Shown here: piece after piece, positions 1 through 6,908 of the stretch
Layout of the letters: the number at the start of each line of letters is the position of its first letter
Numbering within the stretch: the stretch's first letter is position 1
The notes under the pieces: model-generated
The model's database searches: none
Told to the model about the DNA's origin: nothing
The model's input: only the letters and a program-made list of their open reading frames with translations
Made by a program: the position numbers and the translations under genes
From: Nonomuraea roseoviolacea subsp. carminata
Lineage (GTDB): Bacteria > Actinomycetota > Actinomycetes > Streptosporangiales > Streptosporangiaceae
Assembly: GCF_024172185.1 (NCBI RefSeq)
Contig: NZ_JAMZEC010000001.1
Location: 6,231,001 to 6,295,000, forward strand
DNA: 64,000 bases
Direction of reading: 5' to 3'

Positions 1-501
1 CTGACCACGGGCCGTCCGGTCGGCAGTGGGTTCGACCTCTCCGCCGCCGGCTTCAGCCCGGCGCTGAGCAGCAGGGGCGTCATCGCGATCGCGCAGGACG
101 AGGACGGGCGCATCGCCCTGTGGCAGATCGGTCCGCGGGGGCCCGTTCCGATCCGTCCCGCGCTGCCCCGCGCGGCGGGATCGGTCTCCCTGCTGGCCTT
201 CTCACCCGACGGCGGCACCCTCGCCACCATGACCAACAGCGGGAAGGTCCAGCTCTGGGACCCCGCCGGCAAGCGCCGGCTCGGCGGCTCCTTCGACCTC
301 CACATCATGCAGGAGCCCGAGGCCCTCACCTTCAGCGCCGACGGCCGCACCCTGTACGCCGCCGTGGACGGGACCGTCCACCAGGTGCCGGTGGACCCCG
401 AGCAGGTGGCGGCGGCCGTGTGCCGGCGCGCCGGCGGCGCCCTGCCCGAGGCCGACTGGGCGGCGCACCTGCCGGACGTCCCCTACCGGAAGACCTGCTA
501 G
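1..501 (+). CDS. C-terminal part of a WD40 beta-propeller protein (5' end outside window)
   Basis: The frame is open from the first base, so the start lies outside the window. The visible 166 residues hold two WD40 repeats: segments like LLAFSPDGGTLATMTNSGKVQLWDP and EALTFSADGRTLYAA contain the typical AFSPDG..LA...G.V.LWD pattern. The protein ends in a tail, WAAHLPDVPYRKTC, of the kind I associate with actinobacterial proteins that place a STAND NTPase or HTH module before a WD40 propeller; that parentage is an inference, since the N-terminus is not here. A propeller of this type serves in protein-protein recognition, not catalysis. The stop codon overlaps the stop of the convergent secreted-protein gene by three bases, so no terminator separates them. 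Confidence 0.85.
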   Translation: MTTGRPVGSGFDLSAAGFSPALSSRGVIAIAQDEDGRIALWQIGPRGPVPIRPALPRAAGSVSLLAFSPDGGTLATMTNSGKVQLWDPAGKRRLGGSFDLHIMQEPEALTFSADGRTLYAAVDGTVHQVPVDPEQVAAAVCRRAGGALPEADWAAHLPDVPYRKTC

Positions 502-947
502 CCCTGGCAGTTGCCCCAGGACTTGCGGCCGCCCCACGCCTCGACCCGGTTGTCCGGGGTGCGGGTCCAGCCCTCGAACTTCACGCACTTCCAGCTGCCG
601 TCCACGTGCCCGGTCTCGGCGTAGTACTGGTACTTCTGCACGTCCTCGGACCGGCCGCCGCCGCGCACCTCCAGGCTGGCGCCGGTGAGCGTGCGCGTGC
701 CGGTGAAGCGGGTCTTGATCGCGGCCACGCAGTTCTCGCCGCTGCTCTTGCTGTACATGAGGTAGACGTGCCCGAACACCGACCCGTCGCGCGTCGTCAT
801 GGCCCGGTGGCCGTCCTTGACGCGGTGGAATCCGGCCCCGCACACGCGCTCCGGCGTGTAGGCCGCGGACGCGGCGTAGGCGGGGGCGGGGACGGCGGCG
901 ATCCCGGCGGCGACGAGGCCGACCGCGACGATCGTACGCTTGAGCAC
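498..947 (-). CDS. Spore-associated protein A-like secreted protein
   Basis: Encodes 149 residues with a classical signal peptide: VLKRT, then a hydrophobic stretch IVAVGLVAAGIAAV ending AYAASA. The mature part has four spread cysteines (CGAGF, ENCVAAI, WKCVKF, GNCQ), likely two disulfides. Its pattern, CGxGF..VKDGH...VYLMYSK..GENC, matches the small exported family annotated in Streptomyces as spore-associated protein A. The GTG start at 947 is chosen because GGGA lies about 6 bases upstream and because it gives a clean signal peptide; an upstream ATG (971) would add eight unlikely residues. It is probably secreted and spore- or wall-associated; no biochemical role is known to me. It stands alone and converges with the WD40 gene. 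Confidence 0.75.
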   Translation of the reverse strand: MLKRTIVAVGLVAAGIAAVPAPAYAASAAYTPERVCGAGFHRVKDGHRAMTTRDGSVFGHVYLMYSKSSGENCVAAIKTRFTGTRTLTGASLEVRGGGRSEDVQKYQYYAETGHVDGSWKCVKFEGWTRTPDNRVEAWGGRKSWGNCQG

Positions 948-1198
948 GAGGTTCCCTTCGTCGAACAACATCGTCGATCTTTACCATGGCTTGACAGCGG
1001 CGCGAGGGAGATTCGTGAAATATCGGGGGTTTCCGCTCATCGTGGTCTGCGGCGCGTGAGGCGTTGGCCCGCGCGGCCGTCGCCCGTTGAGCCGGCACCC
1101 GGGAGTACCGGGGGAATATGGCGGTCCGTTGGGGCAACAGTGGCGCGGGGCGGGGTATGTCCCTGCGGCGTACCGGTGACAGCGCGAGGGGGAACACC

Positions 1199-1450
1199 AT
1201 GGCCGTCTGCGAGACCTGCGGCAACGACTACGACATGGCCTTCGAGGTGCACGCCCAGGGAGCCGTGCACACCTTCGACTCCTTCCAGTGCGCGATCCAC
1301 GCGATGGCGCCCATCTGCGAGCACTGCGGCGCCCGCGTCATCGGGCACGGCGTCCAGTCGGGCGAGCACTGGTACTGCTGCGCCCACTGCGCCCGCCAGG
1401 AGGGCAGCCAGGGGATCGTGGACCGGGTGATGGCCGGCATGTCCGGCTGA
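1199..1450 (+). CDS. Small zinc-ribbon / metallothionein-like protein
   Basis: 83 residues, very rich in Cys and His: CETC near the N-terminus, then FQCAIHAM, CEHCG and YCCAHC. Two treble-clef or zinc-ribbon knuckles binding one or two zinc ions are likely. Small proteins of this look are common in actinobacteria and are sometimes labelled prokaryotic metallothionein; their function is not established. The ATG at 1199 follows GAGGGGG with about 5 bases spacing; in-frame starts further upstream add a poorly conserved basic extension and lack a better ribosome site. It is followed after 59 bases by the transhydrogenase gene on the same strand, but nothing shown here links the two. Confidence 0.75.
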   Translation: MAVCETCGNDYDMAFEVHAQGAVHTFDSFQCAIHAMAPICEHCGARVIGHGVQSGEHWYCCAHCARQEGSQGIVDRVMAGMSG

Positions 1451-1509
1451 GCGCCGGCGCCGCCCGTCCCCCCATGGCGGGAACGGCCCGCGGGGGAGAC
1501 ACTGGAGGT

Positions 1510-2913
1510 GTGGCCGACTTCGACGTAGCCGTCATAGGCTCCGGACCCGGCGGGCAGAAAGCGGCCATCGCCGCCGCCAAGCTCGAGAAGCGGGTCGCCG
1601 TCATCGAGCGCCGCAACATGATCGGCGGCGTCTGTATCAACACGGGCACGATCCCGTCCAAGACCCTGCGCGAGGCCGTCCTCTATCTCACGGGTCTCAA
1701 CCAGCGCGAGATGTACGGCCAGAGCTACCGGGTCAAGGACGAGATCACGGTCGGCGACCTGGGCATCCGCACCCAGCACGTCATCGGCCGCGAGATCGAC
1801 GTGATCCGCAGCCAGCTCTCGCGCAACCACGTCGCCGTGCTGCCCGGCACGGCCCGCTTCGTCGACCCGCACACCCTCGACGTGCTCGACGAGCAGGGTC
1901 GCGACGTCAAGATCACGGCCGACAAGATCATCATCGCGACCGGCACCCGGCCGGCCCGCCCCGACTCCGTCGAGTTCGACGAGCAGACCATCATCGACTC
2001 CGACGGCATCCTCAACCTCGCGGCCGTCCCGGGCTCGCTCGTCGTCGTGGGCGCCGGGGTGATCGGCATCGAGTACGCGTCCATGTTCGCCGCCCTCGGC
2101 ACCAAGGTCACGGTGGTCGAGCGGCGCGAGCGGATGCTCGACTTCTGCGACCTGGAGATCGTCGAGGCGCTGAAGTACCACCTGCGGGACCTCGCCGTCA
2201 CCTTCCGCTTCGGCGAGTCGGTCGCGGCCGTCGAACGCCGGCCCAAGGGGGCGCTGGCGCTGCTGGAGAGCGGCAAGAAGATCCCGGCCGAGACCGTCAT
2301 GTACTCGGCCGGGCGCCAGGGCATGACCGACGGCCTGTGCCTGGACATGGCCGGCCTGTCGGCCGACGACCGCGGCCGCATCCGGGTGGACGAGCACTAC
2401 CGCACCGCCGTGCCGCACATCTACGCGGTGGGCGACGTCATCGGGTTCCCGTCGCTGGCGGCCACCTCGATGGAGCAGGGCCGCATCGCCGCCCACCATG
2501 CCTGCGAGGAGCCGCTGGCCGGCATCCACCACCTCCAGCCGATCGGCATCTACACGATCCCGGAGATCTCCTTCATCGGCCGCACCGAGGACGAGCTGAC
2601 CAAGGCGCAGGTGCCGTTCGAGGTGGGCATCTCGCGCTACCGCGAGCTGGCCCGCGGGCAGATCATCGGCGACACGTACGGCATGCTCAAGCTGCTGGTC
2701 TCGCCCGAGGACCGGTCGCTGCTGGGCGTGCACGTCTTCGGCACGGGCGCCACCGAGCTGCTGCACATCGGCCAGGCGGTCATGGGCTGCGGCGGCACGA
2801 TCGACTACCTGGTGGACGCGGTCTTCAACTACCCGACGCTGGCCGAGTCGTACAAGGTGGCGGCCCTCGACGCGATGAACAAGCTCCGCCGCGTCGCCCG
2901 CTTCGAGCTGTGA
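1510..2913 (+). CDS. sthA: Soluble (Si-specific) NAD(P)+ transhydrogenase
   Basis: A 467-residue flavoprotein of the pyridine nucleotide-disulfide reductase fold. It should pass hydride between NADPH and NAD+ in the cytoplasm, adjusting the redox pools. N-terminal FAD site VIGSGPGG (residues 8-15); the disulfide loop reads GGVCINTGTIPSK, so the first Cys (42) is present but the second position is Thr47. Loss of the second redox Cys is what separates SthA from lipoamide and mercuric reductases. Second Rossmann site VVGAGVIGIEYASMFAALG; dimer domain ends the protein. The start is uncertain: GGAGG sits one base from GTG 1510, too close to act as a Shine-Dalgarno, but GACACT at 1498-1503 is placed as a -10 for a leaderless message beginning at 1510. 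ATG 1474 is the alternative. Confidence 0.88.
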   Translation: MADFDVAVIGSGPGGQKAAIAAAKLEKRVAVIERRNMIGGVCINTGTIPSKTLREAVLYLTGLNQREMYGQSYRVKDEITVGDLGIRTQHVIGREIDVIRSQLSRNHVAVLPGTARFVDPHTLDVLDEQGRDVKITADKIIIATGTRPARPDSVEFDEQTIIDSDGILNLAAVPGSLVVVGAGVIGIEYASMFAALGTKVTVVERRERMLDFCDLEIVEALKYHLRDLAVTFRFGESVAAVERRPKGALALLESGKKIPAETVMYSAGRQGMTDGLCLDMAGLSADDRGRIRVDEHYRTAVPHIYAVGDVIGFPSLAATSMEQGRIAAHHACEEPLAGIHHLQPIGIYTIPEISFIGRTEDELTKAQVPFEVGISRYRELARGQIIGDTYGMLKLLVSPEDRSLLGVHVFGTGATELLHIGQAVMGCGGTIDYLVDAVFNYPTLAESYKVAALDAMNKLRRVARFEL

Positions 2914-2927
2914 CGCCAGAGTCTTGA

Positions 2928-2956
2928 TCGACTGCCTCGGGCGGGAGTCGTACCAT
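2928..2956 (+). promoter_or_regulatory. Likely promoter giving a leaderless transcript for the 64-aa membrane protein
   Basis: TCGACT (2928-2933), 17 bases, then TACCAT (2951-2956), ending 6 bases before ATG 2963. The -35 matches TTGACA at four positions and the -10 fits TAnnnT. No Shine-Dalgarno precedes the ATG, so transcription starting at the A of ATG is the simplest reading. Confidence 0.5.
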
Positions 2957-2962
2957 CGCGTG

Positions 2963-3157
2963 ATGAAGTTCGACAGACGCCTCACCCCCGTCACGAGAGG
3001 CGTGCTCGGCGCGGGGTCCGTGCTGTCGTTCGTGGCGGCGGCGGTCATCTTCCTCACGCTGCCCGACGTCCCGCTCGCCGCCAACGCTCTGATGGTGGTG
3101 TCGTCCGCGGTCGTGCTCACAGGCTTCGCCCTGTTGGTGTGCGACATATCGCGCTGA
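2963..3157 (+). CDS. Small two-helix membrane protein, function unknown
   Basis: 64 residues, starting MKFDRRLTPVTRG, then two hydrophobic segments (roughly residues 12-32 and 38-60) separated by a short loop with DVPLA; it ends in a hydrophilic CDISR. The charge pattern suggests a cytoplasmic basic N-terminus and a helical hairpin in the membrane. I do not recognise a family. The ATG at 2963 is preferred to GTG 2960 because it falls 6 bases after a TACCAT hexamer, the spacing expected for a leaderless mRNA. It lies 49 bases after sthA, on the same strand, with its own promoter candidate. Confidence 0.55.
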   Translation: MKFDRRLTPVTRGVLGAGSVLSFVAAAVIFLTLPDVPLAANALMVVSSAVVLTGFALLVCDISR

Positions 3158-3255
3158 GGCGCCGCACATCAGAGGCGATAAATACGGAAATATCCCTACG
3201 CCTTCGGCCCGCTCCGGCCGTTACGCTCCTCGGGGTTCACCGAGTGGAGGCAAGG

Positions 3256-4185
3256 GTGCGGATCAAGGGCGCGGGACGGTGGCTGCCTGCCTTCCTGGTG
3301 CTGGCGGCCATCTGGGGCAACAGCTTCTTCTTCATCAAGGTCGCCGTGGAGGTGCTGCGGCCGCTCCAGGTGTCGTTCGCGCGGATGGTGCTGGGCGCCG
3401 CCGCCCTGCTCGCGGCGGTCGCCGTGAGCCGCAGGAGCCTGCCGCGCGACCCGCGCCTGTGGGGGCACTTCCAGGTCGCGTCCGTGGTGCTGACGACGGT
3501 CCCGTTCACGCTCTTCGCGTACGGCGAGCAGTACGTCTCCTCGGTGGTCGCCTCGATCTGGAACGCCACGACGCCGCTGTGCACCCTCGGCTTCACCCTG
3601 CTGCTGCGCGCCGAGCGGCCCACGGCGGGCCGGGTGGCCGGGCTCGGCCTCGGGTTCGCCGGGGTGATGGTCGTGCTGGGCGTGTGGCAGCCGATGGCGG
3701 GCGGGCAGCTCGCGGGCAGCCTGGCCTGCTTCGGCGCCGCGGTCTGCTACGGCGTCGGCGCCGCGTACATGGGCCGCTTCATCACCGGGCGCCGCTCCGA
3801 GCCGCCCGTGGTGCTCGCGGCCGGCCAGCTCCTCAGCGGCGCCGTGCAGGTCGGCGTGGTCGCGCTGGTGGCCGGCGTGCCGCTGGTGGACACCTCGGCC
3901 CCGCCCCGCGTGTGGTGGAGCCTGGTCGCGCTGGGCTGCCTCGGCACGGGGCTCGCCTACCTGCTGCTGTACTGGGTGCAGGGTCAGGCGGGGGTGACGA
4001 CGACCTCGACGGTGACGTACCTGATACCGGTGTTCGCGGCGGCGTCCGGCGTGGTGGTGCTGGGCGAGAGCCTGAGCTGGAACCAGCCCGTGGGCGCCCT
4101 GGTGATCCTCGCGTCCATCGCCCTCAGCCAGGGGGCCGTCCGGCTCACCCGCGACCGCGACCGCCCGGCCGTCCGGGCGCGCTGA
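3256..4185 (+). CDS. EamA/DMT-superfamily transporter (RhaT/YdcZ-like exporter)
   Basis: 309 residues with ten predicted membrane helices arranged as two EamA repeats of five (about residues 8-140 and 150-295). The start of repeat one, AAIWGNSFFFIKVAVE, and the second-repeat pattern LGCLGTGLAYLLLYWVQGQAG...VTYLIPVFAAASGVVVLGE are typical of the family. Members export amino acids, nucleosides or drugs; the substrate cannot be told from sequence. GTG 3256 follows GGAGG by 5 bases, so this start is firm; a longer frame reaching back to 3139 has no ribosome site. The gene converges with the DoxX gene, their stops only 13 bases apart. Confidence 0.85.
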   Translation: MRIKGAGRWLPAFLVLAAIWGNSFFFIKVAVEVLRPLQVSFARMVLGAAALLAAVAVSRRSLPRDPRLWGHFQVASVVLTTVPFTLFAYGEQYVSSVVASIWNATTPLCTLGFTLLLRAERPTAGRVAGLGLGFAGVMVVLGVWQPMAGGQLAGSLACFGAAVCYGVGAAYMGRFITGRRSEPPVVLAAGQLLSGAVQVGVVALVAGVPLVDTSAPPRVWWSLVALGCLGTGLAYLLLYWVQGQAGVTTTSTVTYLIPVFAAASGVVVLGESLSWNQPVGALVILASIALSQGAVRLTRDRDRPAVRAR

Positions 4186-4198
4186 GCCCTGCGGCGGG

Positions 4199-5053
4199 TC
4201 ACTCGTCGGGCTGGGTGCGGCGCCCCCGGGGCGGAGCGGGCTTCTTGCGGCCCGCCACCAGGGTGTCGCCGGGCGAGGGGGACGTCGAGGGTTCGTCGGC
4301 CGGCGTCGGCTCGGGGGCCGGGCGGCGCGGGCGTGGATGGGGGGTCGTGTCCCGCTGCTCGCCCTTCTCCGCGTCCGTACGGGCCCGGGCGCGAGCAGCC
4401 GAGGCCGCCGGGCCGGTACGGGTCGTCGGGCTCGATGTCGTCCCCTGCTCATCGGAAGCGCCAGAAGCCTGGGCGCCGGGAGCGTCGGGAACCTGGGCCC
4501 CGGATGACGTGCCGGGCGGCCGGGCCGTGTCGGTGTCCCGGGCGGAGGTGCCCGGGGCGGCGTCGGGGTCGCGGAGCGAGGCGATGACCCGGTCGGCCTC
4601 CGTGTCGGCCGCGAACTCGCTGGCCGCCTCCGACTCCCGCCGCCGGATCACCACCATGTGGTCCACCGACACCCGGCCGGCCCCCACGACGGCCAGCAGC
4701 AGCGCGGCCACCCCGAGCAGCACCAGCTCGTTCACGGTGATGGGGTTGAGCGGCGGCGCCACCAGGAACACCGCCAGCGCCTCGGCGAACAGCACCAGCC
4801 CCGTCAACGCCACCAGCAGCCCCGCGATGAGCAGCGCGCCGCCGATCAGCTCGGCCAGCATGGTGACCGTGGCCCACGCCCGAGGCGCGGGGGCGCCCTG
4901 CTGGGCGAAGTGCATGCCGGTGGTCTTCAGGCCGTCCTCGAGCTTGTGCCAGCCGTTGGCGAAGAAGATGCCGCCGACGCCTAATCGGGCGACGAGCGCG
5001 GCGAGATCATGGAGGGCCTGTCTCACGGTAGTTGTCTGCCCGGAGCGGGACAT
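4199..5053 (-). CDS. DoxX-family membrane protein with long disordered C-terminal tail
   Basis: 284 residues. Residues about 10-125 form the four-helix DoxX domain: LVARLGVGGIFFANGWHKLEDGL, with the characteristic GW/FANGWHK signature, followed by three more helices. The last ~150 residues are Pro/Ser/Thr/Asp-rich and basic at the end, clearly disordered. DoxX proteins in actinobacteria (compare the mycobacterial membrane-associated oxidoreductase complex) are linked to thiol stress handling, but the role here is not shown. ATG 5053 lies 6 bases after GAGG, and 8 bases after the stop of the upstream MFS gene, so the two are very likely co-transcribed. Confidence 0.8.
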   Translation of the reverse strand: MSRSGQTTTVRQALHDLAALVARLGVGGIFFANGWHKLEDGLKTTGMHFAQQGAPAPRAWATVTMLAELIGGALLIAGLLVALTGLVLFAEALAVFLVAPPLNPITVNELVLLGVAALLLAVVGAGRVSVDHMVVIRRRESEAASEFAADTEADRVIASLRDPDAAPGTSARDTDTARPPGTSSGAQVPDAPGAQASGASDEQGTTSSPTTRTGPAASAARARARTDAEKGEQRDTTPHPRPRRPAPEPTPADEPSTSPSPGDTLVAGRKKPAPPRGRRTQPDE

Positions 5054-5061
5054 CGCACACC

Positions 5062-6591
5062 TCAATCACGGCGCAGCAGCATGGCCACGGCTATGGCGGT
5101 CAGGCTGAGCAGGACGATGCTCACCACGACAGTGGTGTGCAGGGCGTTGACGAAGGCCCAGCGGGCGGCCGTGAGCAGCGCGTCGCCCGTGCTGCCGCCG
5201 ACCTCGTGGGCCACGTGGGCGGCGCCGGCCAGCGACTGCCGGGCCTGGTCCATGCCCGCGCCGGTCACGCCGGCCACGGACGGCAGGCCAGGCGCGTACA
5301 CGATGGTGGTGATCGTGCCGAGGACGGCCACGCCGAGTCCGGCGCCGAGCTCGTAGGCGGTCTCCTCGACGGCGGCGGCGCCGCCCGCCCGCGCCTCGGA
5401 CACCGACGACATGATCGTGTCGGACGCGGCCAGCAGCGCCACCTGCACACCGAACCCGATGCCGACGAAGCAGACGCCGAGCATGACGGGATGGCTCTCG
5501 ACGCCCCAGCTCAGGGTGGGGGTGAGGGAGAGGGCGACGAGCCCGAGGCCGCCGCTCATGGTGGCGCGCATGCCGGCGCGCGGCAGGATGTGGGCCGCGG
5601 CGAGCCCGCCGGCGATGGCCGACAGCACCAGCGGCAGCATCCGGACCGCCGCCTGGGGCGGCGAGTCGCCGAGGACGAGCTGGAGGTACTGCGCCAGCAT
5701 GAGCTGGAGCCCCACGAGGGCGAACACGCCCAGCAGCACCCCCGCCACGCCGGTGGCGAACGCCCGGTTGCGGAACAGGCCGATGTCCAGCAGCGGCGCC
5801 GCCAGCCGCGACTGCCGCCGCACGAACCACACCAGCAGCCCCACCCCGGCCAGGAAGACGGCCACGGACGCGCCGAACGGCATGAGGGTGCCCGAGCCCG
5901 CCTCCTTCAGGCCGAACGCGAGCGCCAGGATGCCGAGCACGGACAGGACGGCGCTCAGCCCGTCCCACGGCCGGCTCACGTCCCGGCGCGAGTCGGGCAG
6001 CAGCCTGGCCGCGGCGGGCAGCAGCACCAGCAGGATCGGCACGTTGATGAGGAAGACGGCGCCCCACCACACGCTCACGAGCAGGCCGCCGACCAGCGGC
6101 CCCACGGCGGCCCCGGCGGCGGCGACCGCGCTCCAGATGCCGAGCGCGACGGCGCGTTCGCGGCGGTCGGTGAAGACCTGGCGGATCAGCGACAGCGTGG
6201 CGGGCATGATCATGGCGCCGCCGACGCCGAGCAGCGCCCGCGCCAGGATGAGGAAGAGCGGACCGGGGGAGCAGGCCGCGGCGGCCGAGGCGACCCCGAA
6301 CAGCACGTAACCGCCCAGGACCAGCCGTTTGCGGCCGTAGCGGTCGCCCAGCGTGCCGAACATGATCAGCAGCGGCGCGACCACCAGGGAGTAGACGTCG
6401 ATGATCCACAGGAGCTGCACGGCCGACGGCTCCAGCGCCGCGGTGAGGGCCGGCACGGCGATGTGCAGGACCGTCGCGTCGACCGTGATGAGCAGGAGAC
6501 TCAGGCAGAGCACCAGGAGGATCGCCCAGCGGCTGTCGGGGTGTCGCCGGGCCCCACGCCGTACGAGGGGTGCGGCCTGTGTGACGGTCAT
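5062..6591 (-). CDS. MFS transporter, DHA2 (14-helix) multidrug-efflux type
   Basis: 509 residues and about 14 membrane helices. Motif A between helices 2 and 3 reads GTLGDRYGRKRLVLGG; motif C in helix 5 is seen as WSAVAAAGAAVGPLVGGLL. These, and the VDATVLHIAVPAL segment in helix 1 with its membrane Asp, place it with QacA/SmvA/LfrA-type drug:H+ antiporters. ATG 6591 is preceded by AAGGAGG only 3 bases away, a short but usable spacing; the upstream ATG at 6621 adds ten basic residues. It leads a two-gene operon with the DoxX protein. The 317 bases in front contain palindromes that could bind a repressor, but no regulator gene is adjacent. Confidence 0.87.
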   Translation of the reverse strand: MTVTQAAPLVRRGARRHPDSRWAILLVLCLSLLLITVDATVLHIAVPALTAALEPSAVQLLWIIDVYSLVVAPLLIMFGTLGDRYGRKRLVLGGYVLFGVASAAAACSPGPLFLILARALLGVGGAMIMPATLSLIRQVFTDRRERAVALGIWSAVAAAGAAVGPLVGGLLVSVWWGAVFLINVPILLVLLPAAARLLPDSRRDVSRPWDGLSAVLSVLGILALAFGLKEAGSGTLMPFGASVAVFLAGVGLLVWFVRRQSRLAAPLLDIGLFRNRAFATGVAGVLLGVFALVGLQLMLAQYLQLVLGDSPPQAAVRMLPLVLSAIAGGLAAAHILPRAGMRATMSGGLGLVALSLTPTLSWGVESHPVMLGVCFVGIGFGVQVALLAASDTIMSSVSEARAGGAAAVEETAYELGAGLGVAVLGTITTIVYAPGLPSVAGVTGAGMDQARQSLAGAAHVAHEVGGSTGDALLTAARWAFVNALHTTVVVSIVLLSLTAIAVAMLLRRD

Positions 6592-6908
6592 GGACCTCCT
6601 TGCCGGCCGATCCGTCCACAACGGGCCCGCGCGTGCCTGTGGTCGCCGTGAGTGCGGGAGCCCGACGGTTCGTGCCTCTGCTCTCTGCTGCTCTCCGCGC
6701 TCCGCCGGGACGCCGCCTGGCGGGACGCTGATGGTGGAAACGCTGCCTCCGGGCTCCTCCGCTCCAGCTTGCGTGGCAGCTTAGGCCATGGCATGCGCTT
6801 GGTATAGCGGTATCGACGCATCGAAGGCCCTCACGCGTACCTCTCTAGAGAGATACAGCCCTATGTCGCGACCTGTTCAACTTTCATCGAACAGCCGATC
6901 ATGAGCTG
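6592..6908. other. Divergent intergenic region between MFS operon and TPR gene
   Basis: 317 bases with no convincing gene. It holds a perfect 12-bp palindrome CTCTCTAGAGAG (6841-6852), an inverted repeat CTGTTC-N10-GAACAG (6873-6894), and a near-direct repeat GGTATAGC/GGTATCGA (6801-6816). Any of these could be an operator for the divergent genes. A 77-codon minus-strand frame here (6588-6821) is basic, low complexity and lacks a ribosome site. Confidence 0.4.

Noticed and set aside
4333..4984. Plus-strand frames within the DoxX tail region
   Set aside because: They arise opposite the disordered Pro/Ser/Thr tail; the minus strand has the ribosome site and the DoxX motif.
6588..6821. 77-codon minus-strand gene in front of the MFS gene
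   Set aside because: Arg/Ser-rich low complexity, no ribosome site, overlaps the MFS start; fits chance in GC-rich DNA.
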